From assembly GCA_027604005.1 (NCBI GenBank), contig JADGJT010000016.1, forward strand, positions 330 through 64,329: a stretch of DNA of 64,000 bases, read 5' to 3'. Source of the stretch: Dinochytrium kinnereticum. Lineage: Eukaryota; Chytridiomycota; Chytridiomycetes; Chytridiales; Chytridiaceae. Positions 1 to 11,147 of the stretch are shown piece by piece; position 1 is the stretch's first letter, and each line of letters starts with the position of its first letter. The notes beneath the pieces are model-generated. The model did not search any database. It was not told where the DNA came from and was given only the letters and a program-made list of their open reading frames with translations. Position numbers and translations under genes: made by a program.

Positions 1-757
1 GCGTCCGGAGATATGCAGTTCTTGGAGAGTGATTCCGTCTTTCCTGGGGCTCTGATCGCGTCCAGACGGTCCTTTCGCGGCCAGCAAGAAAACAAAACAA
101 GAAACACAGCAGCCTAGAGAAGATCACACAAGCAAGAAAAAAGAGAGGAAAAGGGCAACGATGGGGGTGACCGCCAACACACTCTTAAACGCACTTATAA
201 CATAGAGAGAAAGAAGAAAAGAAAGAAAAACAGATAAGAACAAAAAAAAGAGACACACATATTATTGTTATTTAAAGCAACAACAAGATGTTGTACCAAA
301 CGTGCTTATAAACAGACATGGCAGTAGCAATGAAACAAATGAATATAGTCCGTGAAGCCTCTCGTCACGCAAGAGAAAGAAACCAATAACAACAAATAAT
401 GATAAGAAAGACAGAAGAAAGAAAGAAAGAAGAGGGAGGGCAAAAAAGAAAAGAAAGAAAAGAAAAAAGAAGGTATGGTGAGGGATGCCGCCAGAAATCT
501 TACAATGACCTACAAAACATGGACGGGGTGAGACCATCTGCTCCCTCAAGCAAAAGCGACAAACGAGTCGCAAATGATAAAAAATAACATAAAATCTGCA
601 ACGCGAGAAGAAAGAAAAGGGTAATCGCCCGCGCTTCCCGCTCCTGGGCCAACCCTCCAAATACCAGAAAAAGAAAAAGAAAAACAAAAAAAACAAAAAA
701 AAAACAAAACAAACAACCTCATTTACCCTCCCTCCCACAACCCCACACAACATCACA
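1..757. other. Intergenic stretch, A/purine-rich
   Basis: No gene is supported here. The + strand is rich in A and AG runs (for example 400-480 and 660-720). The only long open frame, on the minus strand, would encode Phe/Leu runs and is a by-product of this composition. It lies downstream of the DUF3712-type gene (minus strand, stop at 758) and probably holds its 3' UTR. Confidence 0.6.
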
Positions 758-2424
758 TCACATCACCGAAATCCTAAGCAACGACAAAATCCAATTAACC
801 AAAACCGTGCTAACAACCCCTCTCAACCGACTCAAAGGTATCATAAAATCCACATCCCCCAACACCCTATCCAACCAACCAACCCTCTCCCCATTCTCAT
901 TCAACGCCGACAATGCCGTGACACCAATGTTCCTCGCCCCCATAAAAAGGCTGGCCTGAGCAAGGATGGCGTTGAGGCTTCCCATCGTGTTGATGGTGAT
1001 GGACATTGGGATCGTGATGGACAAGTCGCCTGGTGTGATTTTCAGGAGAGGCACCGAGCAGCGGGCGAGACTGTTCGCGTCAAGCGCGAGGTCAAAGGTG
1101 ATGTTGGTCAGGTGGATGCCAATAGGTAAACCCTAGATATCATCCGGTAAGGGGGGGGGGGGGGGTTGCAAGAGAGGAGTTAGGTTTTGAAGAGGAGAAG
1201 GTAGGGTGGGGAGGGAGAAAATGGTTTGACTGTAAGTGGTGAGCTTTCTGGAGGTAACTTACGGCAGCGAGATCGAATTTAAGACCCGATGAAATGGCGC
1301 CAGTAGAAAGCACCTTGAGGGGCAAGGGTGTTAGGGTTGTGGCGGGGGCGTTTGATTGAGGTTGGTTGGGGGCGTCTGATAGGAAACCTGCAGATAATTG
1401 TCAGCATTAGCGTGGTTCAGCTCCAATCATCACTACGATAAAGAGGAACAACAACAAAAAAAAAAAAGAAGGCCCGTAACAGGCATAACAGCAACCCGAC
1501 CATAAACATAGAAAAAGAAGAAAGAAGTAAATGATTAAAGCATGTACCTGAAGCCAAGAGAAGTTGTCCAACATCAATGACTCTTGACAAAGGGATAGGC
1601 TTAATGTCCACCAAACCAAACTTGAAACCCGCCACAATCTCCAACAGCATCTTTGGAACCACCTCAGCGTCATTCGCCGCAAACACCTGCGAGAGCCCCG
1701 CAACAAACGCCGCCAACGCCGATCCATTCCTCGGAATATCCAAGGTGATGTATCTCGCGCCAAGATTCGCCTTCCCATCTCGAATTTTCAGCTCCGCGGG
1801 AACCTTCTTCGACGACATCATGGTCTTCCAAGACTTATCAGCCCCCTGGTCAATGACCGGATCGTTGTAAAGGCTTGCAATGTTCCAGTCGGATGGGGGC
1901 TTCATGTCGAAAGGGATGTTGAAAGGGATGCTGACGCCCTTGATGTTTGCGGCAAAAGAGAAGAGAACAGATTCTTGGGAGATGTTGTGGACAGAGATCT
2001 CGGTGAAAACCAGGGCGTCTGTGGACATTTGGGAGTTCGCAAAGTTGTCCTGGATGAGCTTTGGTAGAAGCACGTGAATGAAGATAGGGATGAAGATGAT
2101 GGAGAACACGACCATAAATATGGCGATGATGATGCAAACTCGGATGCAGATCACTCGTCGTCGGCTGGGGGGCGTCTTTGCTGGAGTCGAAGGAGGGAGG
2201 GTGTCATGAAGTGTGACCTCTGAAGCCTCTGCATCCTTATCATCATTCGCAGAAGCCTTCTTCCATGATGTCAGGTTCAATCGAGTGAGTATGGGAAACC
2301 GTGCAAGAGCATCGTTCCTCCTCTTCCCCGTTGATTCTTCCCCGGATGCGCTCATGAACCCATTGGTGCTGCTGCTATCCCCGACTTCTCCTGCCGGAGG
2401 GCTACTAGTTTCTTCTCTGACCAT
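758..2424 (-). CDS. DUF3712-type single-pass membrane protein
   Basis: Three exons are read on the minus strand, with introns near 1546-1392 and 1261-1136. The N-terminal third is polar and Ser/Thr/Glu-rich. It is followed by a basic stretch (PSRRR), then one strong transmembrane helix (IIIAIFMVVFSIIFIPIFI), then an extracytoplasmic beta-rich region with the DUF3712 look (for example FTEISVHNISQESVLFSFAANI and a closing NITFDLALDANSLARC). Fungal proteins of this kind are mostly uncharacterised; the yeast relative Tag1 is a vacuolar membrane protein linked to ending autophagy. The frame stays open upstream of the chosen ATG at 2424 for about 35 codons without another ATG. The true start could therefore be in an unseen upstream exon or at a non-AUG codon. 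The family call is by resemblance; the membrane topology is directly visible. Confidence 0.7.
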
Positions 2425-3291
2425 GACTCCTGTTGCATTCGCTGCTTCTGATCCTCGTCCACTCTTATTCTTGGTAGAATTGTTTGCCGTTGTAGCTGCT
2501 GGTGGATGAGAAGCGCTTATCCAAAACAAATATAAAAAAAAAAAAAAAATGGCGGTGGCTGTCGATCCCTGTATTAAAAAGAACGACTTTTCGGATTTTG
2601 AGCCGAGGGGAACCGAGCAGACTGACGAGATCCTTCCTCCCTGTTCACTCCTACCGAACGCCGGGGATATTCAAGACTGGACTGGGCCTGCAGAGCTGGC
2701 TGTCAGCGCAGTTTCCTCGTTCGTGGGTTGTGTGATGCGGGAAAGATGTGTCCAGTTTTTCATAGGGGACAGTTGGTTCTTTTATCAGACCGTTGACTTT
2801 TGACGTGAAGCTCCGCCTGTCTGGGAAGCTGCGGGGGGGGTGAGGCAAAAGCGACAAGGGTTGGAAAAGGCCGTGCAACCACCACCTTGTATTTTTGGTG
2901 ATTGACGCCAAAACACAAGAAGGACCAGCTTGTTCATTGCAGTATTTTTTTGTTTGTTTTTTGTGTTTTTTTGTGGTTCTTTGAGTTGTGGAGGGATTCT
3001 TTAACTGTAAGCTGATGCGAATGCGAATCCATGTCGATCAAGGATAATAGTTGATATCTTTACGCGCAAATGATCTGACACGACACTTGCAGAGGAAAGC
3101 GCGTGTTCTAATCAGCACCATAGCTCACAACCTGCAACAGCGCTGCACTTCTGCCTCAGAATACTCCCGATTGCATCGGCGACTCCCCATCCACACACAG
3201 GTCGCGGCTGGGAAGTACGATAGCAGAAAAGCTGGTTCGAATGGACTGTCCGCACGCTCGGACTGAAACTGAATCAAATTTGACATTTGCC
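2425..3291. other. Divergent promoter region between DUF3712 protein and MAU2
   Basis: About 870 bases separate the minus-strand start at 2424 from the plus-strand start at 3292. It contains an A run near 2530-2549 and a T-rich stretch at 2945-2975. Short open frames here (for example + strand from 2549) match no family I recognise. It should hold the control regions of both genes. Confidence 0.5.
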
Positions 3292-5921
3292 ATGATGGTA
3301 ATGGAGGGCCAGCTTACTCCTTTACCCGCGACAGCCATCCTCTGGGCAACGTAAGCTGCCGGCACCACCACTCACGACATTGCTGACTGTAGCATTCATT
3401 CAGATGCGAGCGACTCATGAGGAAGGCCGCTCGAACCATGGCTGCTTCTCTCTCAGCATCTTCATCGGCACAAACGGAGTACAGCAGCAGCTGCAGGGCC
3501 ACGCAGGTCGAGCAATGCGTCACTGCTGCGATACGGTGTTTGGAAGCCATACTTCTTATCCCGCATACATCATATTCGCATGATCGTACTCCTGGCGGGT
3601 TGATGATGAAAGGAGAAAGCTTGTCGCCGAGGGATGAGATCAAGACCAGGTGCAAGCTTGCAGAGATATTGCATCATTTTTCGGAAAACCAGATTGAGGC
3701 TGAGATCCATGTGCAGAAAGCGGTGAGTCCCTTTTCATTTTCTTTGCTTGAGGGTATTTCTAAATGAATTCTTTTGCAGCTGCTGCTGACGGCAAAGGTT
3801 CGTTCGTTGTGTTTTTCCTGATCGAGTTGAGGGTTTTAACGATGCAAAAGATTGGGGACGGTGACCCGCTAAAGTATACCGTCCTAAGTATACACTTGAC
3901 CATTCTGAGGCGCTCTGGCAACCTTTCTGCCGCGAAATACACGCTCCGTCAGGCCATCTCTGATACTGCATTGTAAGTCGTGTTGTTGTTGTTTTGATTG
4001 CTTAGACAAACAACGCTTTTCTGCAGGCGCGGCATCCCGCAGTTTTACTACTACTTCATCAGCCAAAAGATCGAAATCTCCCTTGAAGAGGGTGACTTCC
4101 CTTCAGCCTTCTCCATCATGGCCTCTGCAGCTCAAGAGGCGCAGAACCGTAACGATATAACGATGATGGTGATACTTTGCCGTTTCGTTCGTTCCCTGAC
4201 TTGTGTGTTTATGCAACAAAAAAACAGCTATCTTTTCATCTTCGAAGGGCATCCCTCGCACTGAAGCTGTCCGATTTCCAACAAGCAGCTGATAGCTTAA
4301 ACGCTGTCCAGCATTGCTTCCCTTCAAACTCACAAGAACCCAAGAACGTTGATGACGCTGTTCAATCATTTAGCTTTGTCTATTACCTTGTAAAGACATT
4401 ATATGGAGTGAACGTTGGGAACGTGACGGACGCCAGATTATCTCTGATAAAGTTGCAAGAGATTGTGAATCCTGGGAATGGATCGTTAGGGCTTGGCACT
4501 CAATTTGATTCACATGGACTTGTTTGTACCCTCTTTTCCTTTTCTGTGTCTTTCCATTTCTTGACTCGCGGTTCTCATTGTTATTATTGTGTTTCGTTTT
4601 CCGTAGATTCGGAGGCTGGAAATACCGCGGATGCTTGTGCTTGCTTTCCTTATGTCGGCTTTGGTGTGGAAACCGATTGACGTTGAGAAAAGCTTTTTGT
4701 ATTTAAAGGAGGGGTTGAAGAACTTTTATTGTGAGCTCTTTCACTGTTTTTAATGTTTGCTTTTATCTTATTTGGTTCATGGATCTAAATTAATGTTTTG
4801 CGATTCTCTTTTTGTCAGCATCTCTACCAAAACCAGAAGGTATCTTAAATGAGGTAGCTGGGGTTTATTAATGTGATGGTATACCAGATAACAGTACCCT
4901 GTCTGAAGTTCTGGAGAGAAGACATTCTTACGTTGAAACGGAACTTATCTTTTCCATTCTACTTGGTGAGATCAAGATAATGAAGGGGGAATTTGACCTT
5001 GCTATAAATGTGAGAATTGCCTTTTCATTGTCCCTCTGTGCTTAATCTATTTTCCCCTATCTGTCTTTACGGCAGGCGTTCATGTCGGCCACGCAGTGCT
5101 TGGAGAGAGCAAGGGATATTGAGAAAAATTACAGAAAGGTCATTCTTCTGGACCTAGGGATGACCTTCCAGGCTATAGGTGACTTTTCGAATTCTTACCG
5201 GCACCTACACGCCGCGGAGGAGATGTCAAACGCGAATGAGGCTTTGAGGGACTTTAGCTCTGCTGTCAATTCTCTCATGCTCCAAGCTGGTGGGGCGGAT
5301 GGGTTACCTTCACATGTAGGCCGGGGTTCAATTTTTTAATATATAATTTTGGCTAACTATTTCATCTTTGTAGGTTGTTGATAACTTCCTCTCAAACCAC
5401 CAGCTGCTATCATACAATCCCATTCTACGTGAATCTCTCCTCGGCGTCCGAGCCATTCGAAGCTCGGAGACCCAGAACACAAAGTAACTACCGCGGCAGA
5501 TTTATTGATCATGTTTTAACAAACCATAACCCAGGATCCATTTCCACGAGGTCATGAAGCAGGCTGATAAACGATCGTCTCAGTACAAAACCGTGGCGCT
5601 GATTATCCTTGGAAGCCTCTTTATGGACACCTTCCCCCAGCAGGCGAAGAAGATGTTCTCTGTGGCGAATGAAAGCGCGTCAAGACAGAGTTTCCCGCTT
5701 CTTGCAGCGTTTTCGTGCTGCGCGCTTAGAGATCTTGCGGTTAGGGAGAAAATGCCTGATGTTGCTGAGAGATATGGTGGGTGTCTGCTTTACGTTGAGC
5801 GCTGTCTAAAACATTTGCGCTTTCAGGTCTTTCGATGTGTTCGTTTTTAAAGAGTTATGATGCTAACGCATCAAATGCGATAGAGGCGGCTTCGGGGTGT
5901 CTGCTGAAAAGGGAGGCATGA
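3292..5921 (+). CDS. MAU2: Cohesin-loading factor MAU2/Scc4
   Basis: This is a TPR-like helical-repeat protein read across about ten short exons. The middle part aligns well with MAU2: CLEAILLIP..., then KTRCKLAEILHHFSENQIEAEIHVQKA, as in the animal protein's THLQLGSVLYHHTKNSEQARSHLEKA. The C-terminal block VALIILGSLFMDTFPQQAKK and CALRDLAVREKMPDVAERYG matches the family's end. The protein pairs with Scc2/NIPBL to load cohesin onto chromatin in the nucleus. The first exon (3292-3350, MMVMEGQLTP) is the least certain part; it is joined through a good GTAAGC donor, a TGCTGAC branch site and a CAG acceptor at 3403. Exon 3 (3780-3797) is only 18 nt. The last exon ends LLKREA-stop at 5921. The middle (4600-5080) has several tiny introns whose borders I did not fully fix. 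Confidence 0.85.
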
Positions 5922-6109
5922 AAGAACCCTGGACCCTTTCTGACTCGGCTCTCGATCAGCTTTTATTTATAGCATTGTTCTCGCGCATCATGGTTAAAGG
6001 CAATACTTTTTATTGTGCAATCAACATGAGGGCAATGACTTTTCACGCTCAAATAATACCACGATATGATAGCAGATTGTACCTAAAAAGCACAGGAAGA
6101 ATCAGCTGC

Positions 6110-7059
6110 TTAGAAGGTGGTGTTCTTCTCAGCGAAGGACCAGTTGACGAGCGACCACCAGGCTAGGGAAAAACGAGAAACAAGACGCGTTAGCTCCCAG
6201 CCCCAACGACAGTAGTGATAAGAAGAAGGACTCACTCTTGATGTACTCGGGACGAGCATTGCGGAAGTCAATGTAGTAAGCGTGCTCCCACACGTCGCAG
6301 GTGAGGATGGGGGTGACGGTGGGGTCTGTGGTCAACAGATTAGTAAAAATTTAAGATAATCATGGGGTCAGGTCTCACCAGAGAGGGCCGACACAGCGTC
6401 ATGGGTGTCAATGACCTTCAAGAGGCCAGTGGACTTCTCCTGGACGAGCCACGCCCACCCAGAACCAAAGTGACCGGCAGCGGCATCGGTGAACTTGGTC
6501 TTGAACGCGTCGTAGGAGCCAAAGCTCTTCGTGATGAGAGCAGCCATCCTCTCAGACGGAGTGTGGACATTCTCCTTGAGGGGAGCGAGGGACTCCCACT
6601 GATTGATCGGTTGATGATGGGTGAGGAGGAGACGTTAGATTTTTAAAAAAGAGGCAGACGGATGCAATGCATGCATGCATGAACGCATAGGCCAAGCACC
6701 AGCCATGAATGAAAGTGGGGAAGTTGGCCAAGGTGGGGGATTGGACGGTCGCTTAAAACCAACAGGTGAAAGGACTCCCTGAGGGCCTCTAATCAAAGCA
6801 CATGGAAGCCACTTACGTAGAAGGAGTGGTTCCATGCCTGTGCGGCCGAGTTGTAGACACCGGCGGGGAGGGTTGAGCGGTCCTTCTTGACGATCTCCTC
6901 GATGGATGAGTCCTTGAGCGGGGAGCTTGCAACAAGGGTGTTGAGCTTGGTGACGTAGCTTGCGTGGTGCTTGTTGTAGTGGAAGTCAAGGGTCTCTGCG
7001 GAGATGGCGGGGGCGAGGGCGTCGAGCGCGTAGGGGAGGGCGGTGAGGGTGTAGGCCAT
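6110..7059 (-). CDS. Iron-type superoxide dismutase (paralogue 1)
   Basis: Four exons on the minus strand give about 200 residues, the usual length for a bacterial-type FeSOD. It converts superoxide to oxygen and hydrogen peroxide. The start [20 protein letters not shown] closely resembles E. coli SodB, with no room for a mitochondrial presequence, so a cytosolic enzyme is inferred. Metal ligands are visible: His in HYNKHH, His in AWNHSFY, and Asp and His in [13 protein letters not shown]. The Gln in NSAAQAWNH and the short loop before DVWEH are the iron-type signature; MnSODs carry a Gly at the first place and a longer loop. The gene is divergent from the pirin gene at 7393. A second FeSOD lies 2.3 kb away. 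Confidence 0.92.
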
Positions 7060-7392
7060 TTGAGCTGATTCGATTTCTTTCTTTCTTTTTTGCAGCTGCG
7101 AAATCGCTCCTTTTGACCCGTGCTGCTGCTGGCGGTAGAAAGTGGAAAAGGTGTGTGTGTGCCGGCTGACAAGTCCGGGACCGGGTGATTTTGAAATGGC
7201 ACTCTGGTCTTTATAAGGGAGGATGGCTGCCCTCACCCACCCCTCTCGACACTCTTCACTTCGCTGCACTCGGCATCGCTCCCCACCATTCCGTCTTCTG
7301 CTGCAGCTCTTGCTGCCACCATCTCAGCCGCCTCCTCCACCCGCAAGATCCTCGGCATCAAGCAGTGCACACTGCATCGCTGCATCGTCTCA
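7060..7392. promoter_or_regulatory. Shared FeSOD/pirin divergent promoter
   Basis: A 333-bp interval lies between the minus-strand FeSOD start (7059) and the plus-strand pirin start (7393). A TATAAGG element on the + strand at 7212-7218 is about 175 nt upstream of the pirin ATG. The following 150 nt are C/T-rich, like a fungal 5' leader. That the two genes are co-regulated is inference from the arrangement. Confidence 0.4.
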
Positions 7393-8983
7393 ATGGCCGC
7401 TAAAGTCGATCCCATCGTGTCCTCTTCGCCTCTGGACAAAAGGAGTCCGTTCGAAACTATGGACCCCTTCCTCTTCACCGTCTATCACAAGGACGAGTAT
7501 CCCGCTGGGAACAGCAAGATGGAGGCTCCAAGGAGAGGCAACGGCAACGACTTCAACCCTTCAGCTCCCTACAGGTTTACCTCCTTCTTTTTTATTTATT
7601 GCATTTACTGCCTTTTATCACCGCTATCTGTTGCTGTACATCAAGCATATTGCATCGTTTTGTTGAACCTCTCTGCTTTGTTTCCACTTTCGACTCTGTC
7701 CCTTGCCGTCTATCACCACAGCTTATATCATATGGGATTCTCTAAATTACTACCTTTTTGCTGACATGTTCTTTTTCATCCCCTCGGCATTTCATCCATT
7801 AGAATGTATCACGGCGACAAGGTGCCAGGGTGAGGGATTGTTCTCTATTTTGATCCTTCATGATCTTACACAGATTGAGAGTGTGCCTTTCATTAAACTT
7901 CAATTACCTTCCAGGTTCCCACAGCATCCACACCGAGGGTCAGTACTTATTTAACGGCTTTATTTGAATTATTTTGTTTATTTTTTCATTGCTATCGGCC
8001 TGAAAGCCTAACCTTTTACCTCTGTGTTAGTTTCGAGACCATTACCGCCACCATTACCGGCATCATCGATCACACCGATAGTCTTGGTTGCGCTGGTCGG
8101 TATGGCATGGGCGATCTGCAATGGATGACAGCAGGGAAGGGAATCGTGAGTGTTGTTTATTGAAAATGAAGCGTGATGCTGAACTTTTCTTTGTAAAAAA
8201 AAGGTTCACGGAGAGAACTTCCCGCTCCTCAACGACAAGGGGCCCAACCCTCTTCGCTTCTTCCAGATCTGGATCAACCTTCCTGCAAAGTCCAAGTTTG
8301 CCAATCCCACACAAGGTAAGAAGGGAACCTCTCTTTTTCACGCCAAAATTCTAATACCGCGGTGTCTCCTCAGTCATGCACTGGGCCGAAAAGATCTCAA
8401 AGTACACCTCACCTGATGGGAAAGCTAGCGTGACAGTATGGTCAGGGGACTTCCATGGCGTTAAAGGTCAACAATCACCACCCGATTCATGGGCTGCTGA
8501 CCCAGCGAACGACGTTGGTGTTTGGCACTGCACGCTTCAGCCTCAGGCTCAGCTCATCCTCCCTAAATCAAATGTTGGCACCAACCGCGTCGCGTTTCTG
8601 GTGGAGGGCAGTAAAATTAAGGTTGGGGAGAGGACTTTCTCTCAACCCACTAGGTTTGTCTTTAAGGATAACGCGGAAGCCGTTTTGGAGAATGTTGGGA
8701 ATGAGGTAGCCGAGCTTCTTGTACTGCAGGGGAAGCCCATTAAGGAGCCTGTCAAGCAATATGGTAATAATTTTCGCGGATTTTCAGATAGCATGTGCTT
8801 AACATTATTCGCCTCTCCATCGCAGGTCCTTTTGTCATGAACTCGGATGATGAGATTAAAAAAGCATTCTATGATTATCAGACGACTAGGTTCGGTGGAT
8901 GGCCTTGGGACGAAGATGCCGTTGTCTTCCCTCGCACAAAGGGGCGATTCCTCCTTGTCGATGGAAAGGAATCGACGCCATAA
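7393..8983 (+). CDS. Pirin-family cupin protein
   Basis: Several short introns interrupt a bicupin of about 330 residues. The hallmark pirin block is complete: [14 protein letters not shown], then HTDSLGCAG, then [18 protein letters not shown]. This contains the three His and one Glu that bind the metal in pirins (HPHRG and HGE). Pirins are non-haem iron proteins; some degrade quercetin, others act as redox-sensing nuclear cofactors, and the sequence alone does not decide. The start [17 protein letters not shown] is the first ATG of the frame. Upstream, the same frame is open without an ATG and reads Ala/Ser-rich, so a longer isoform from an upstream exon is possible. The gene sits between two FeSOD genes, divergent from one and convergent with the other. 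Confidence 0.92.
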
Positions 8984-9342
8984 ATCTCCAACATTTATTT
9001 CATCTTTTGAAATGGCATTTTTTGTTTTTTTGTTAAACACGTACCCACAATACATGCAATACCTTCATATCCTAGAGTAAGCGGTTAGACTCGCTCGTTT
9101 GAGGAGTCAGTTCTAATTTTGAACCGCTTTAAAATTCTGTTTCTTTTTCTGGACTCTGATGAAGAGGCTATGGACGCTTACAAGGATCATCTCGACGCAA
9201 ATATCATTTATATCAAGCCTCTTGTCATATGAAAAAGGCATTTACTCTTATATTAAGCACCAAAAGCAACACTAGCAATTATCTCAATGGGCTACAGATA
9301 GCAGCGCGCCTCAGTTTTCCCTTCAGCCTTCGTCGACTCGCG
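8984..9342. other. Convergent 3' spacer with a nested hairpin
   Basis: This is the spacer between the converging ends of the pirin gene and the second FeSOD. It holds the stem-loop described separately (9079-9129) and T-rich stretches typical of 3' untranslated regions. No coding frame is supported. Confidence 0.6.
9079..9129. repeat. Nested inverted repeat (hairpin)
   Basis: AAGCGGTT (9079-9086) and AACCGCTT (9122-9129) form a perfect 8-bp outer stem. Inside, GACTC (9088-9092) pairs with GAGTC (9104-9108) and CTC (9094-9096) with GAG (9101-9103), leaving one bulged G and a GTTT loop. It lies between two convergent genes and could act in 3' end formation. It lacks the anticodon and T arms needed for a tRNA. 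Confidence 0.6.
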
Positions 9343-10108
9343 TTAGAGCTTGACCTTTTCGAACCGAATGTTGTCCTCTGCAAACTTCCAGTTGACGAGT
9401 TTCCACCAAGCTGAATTGCGAATTTAGTTTACGAAATCATGGCATGTGACATACTTTCAACATATTTAGCACGGTTGTTGCGAAAGTCAATGTAATAGGC
9501 ATGCTCCCAGACGTCGCAGGTAAGAACGGGTGTAACCGATGTGTCTGCATGATCGATCGACACAGTGAATGAAGGAGAGGAAAAACAGGAATTAAGAGCA
9601 TGCTCAGCCCCGTCATCACCAATCGCAACAAGAAAAAAGACTCACCCGAATAAGCAGAGACGGCATCATGCGTTTCCGTGATCTTTAGCAATCCAGTGCT
9701 GTTATCTTGAACAAGCCAAGCCCATCCGCTCCCAAAGTGTCCCGCAGCAACGTCCGAGAATTTCTTCCGGAAGTTTTGCTCAGACCCAAAGCTCCTCTCC
9801 AACAGACCCTTAAGCCTTGGCGAAGGCCCCTTGGCAGATTCATTGGGGGTCGTCATGGACTTCCAGTAAAAAGTATGGTTCCATGCTTGAGCAGCACAGT
9901 TGTAAACTCCTGCCGGCAGCAAGCTACGATCCTTGCGGAGAATCTCGTCAATGGTGGAGCTCTTCAACGCAGTTTCTTGGACAAGGGAGTTGAGCTTTGT
10001 TATGTACCCCGCGTGATGCTTGTTGTAGTGGTAATCAAGGGTCTCGGCGGAGATGAAGGGCGCTAACGCATCCAGCGCGTAGGGCAGTGGCGAGAGGGCA
10101 AACGGCAT
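9343..10108 (-). CDS. Iron-type superoxide dismutase (paralogue 2)
   Basis: Three exons on the minus strand give about 205 residues. The start is [20 protein letters not shown]. Metal ligands lie in [14 protein letters not shown] and [13 protein letters not shown], with the iron-type Gln in NCAAQAWNH. It differs from paralogue 1 at many positions (for example [21 protein letters not shown] against [21 protein letters not shown]), so the duplication is not recent. The intron before the closing [13 protein letters not shown] block falls at the same codon as in paralogue 1. The C-terminus EKVKL resembles a peroxisomal PTS1 only loosely; location is probably cytosolic. The start codon is 52 bp from that of the divergent dysferlin-domain gene, so the two share a very short promoter. 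Confidence 0.92.
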
Positions 10109-10160
10109 TTTGATCGAATTTTCTCAGTTTCTAAATACCAAACCTGCAAGTGGAAGAATA

Positions 10161-11102
10161 ATGCAACCACCACCCAAACCGACCAGGTTTGGCCGACGAG
10201 CCGACTCGCTGAGCCATCCCGCCTCCGCAAAGGTCCAAAGCAGTGGCATCGGTCGATCACACACCGTCCCTCATCGCCTCTCTGACCAGGACTCCAACCA
10301 GAATGAAATCGTGGTTGATACCCTTTTTGAGAATCAACGTGGATGCTACATTTACGGTGGAGAACCGAGCTTTAAGGCTGAAAACTTGATGCCGACAGGT
10401 TTTTGGCCACCTTCTAATCGACGTTTTTTGCTCATATCCTTTTTTTTTGGGAAAAGATAGCCCGGCCTGGTGTGATGGGAATGGGCATGCGCAGGTTGAG
10501 AGGATGATGTACCCCACACCGCATAACTGGGAGGTTGGAGTGTCTTACACTATTGGCCAGGTAGTAATCCTTTATTTTAGTGGGTCACAGATTGGACTTT
10601 AGAGGTGACTGGCGATGTTGATGCCGATGGGTGGACGTACAGGTATTTTCAAGGGTTATGTGGCAAAGCTGATACAAGAAAAACAAAAAACAAATACAGC
10701 CATCACTTCAACAGCAAAGCATGGTCAGGCGTCTGCAGTTTAACGCACTACGTAAGACGGAGAGCATGGAGCCGAACCAGGCGGCGAACCGGATTCGACG
10801 CCAATGAGACCCACTCTGACGCCCAAACAAAGATACTCCAACTACCCTCCCTCCTCCGACAATGCTCGTTAGACCGTCAGAAGCTTGAGTTTCTTCGGGA
10901 AGCTCTGTCAGAGACAGGCCCCTCCCTGAAATCCTACTCGGCGTTGGCCGTGTTGAATGAGTTCCAGTTTGACAAGTATAGGCTGCAGGCGGCGTTACTG
11001 CTTCTGGGAAAACTGCCGGAAGATGATGCTGCATTTATGATGAAACCTTTCCGCTTCCACGCTGACAGGGCGTTGATAGAGACGGCTCGGATGAAAAAAT
11101 AA
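10161..11102 (+). CDS. Dysferlin-domain (DysF-N/DysF-C) protein, Pex24/SPO73-like
   Basis: Four exons, with introns near 10402-10456, 10561-10579 and 10642-10698. After a basic, Pro/Ser-rich N-terminus come both halves of a dysferlin domain. The N-half has VVDTLFENQRG, then DSPAWCDGNG, then NWEVGVSYTIGQWVTDW. The C-half has EVTGDVDADGWTYS followed by HYVRRRAWSRTRRR, the typical Trp/Arg repeats. In fungi such domains occur in peroxisomal membrane peroxins (Pex23/24/30 group) and in the sporulation protein SPO73; in animals in TECPR1. No transmembrane helix is visible, which argues against a peroxin and for a SPO73/TECPR1-like soluble protein. The last 90 residues are helical (LLRQCSLDRQKLEFLREAL) and unrecognised. 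Confidence 0.8.
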
Positions 11103-11147
11103 AGTGATCAAAACATCTGACAAAAAGCTACTTAGAACTCCTTGCGA

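Noticed and set aside
268..756. 162-codon minus-strand frame rich in Phe/Leu
   Set aside because: It is the complement of A/AG-rich low-complexity DNA, with no domain and no introns or motif to support it.
2549..2803. 84-codon plus-strand frame in the DUF3712/MAU2 spacer
   Set aside because: It begins right after an A run, matches no family, and overlaps other frames of equal length; most likely chance.
9079..9129. Possible tRNA at the nested hairpin
   Set aside because: Total length about 50 nt, with no anticodon arm and no B-box; the arm that resembles a T arm uses bases of the outer stem.
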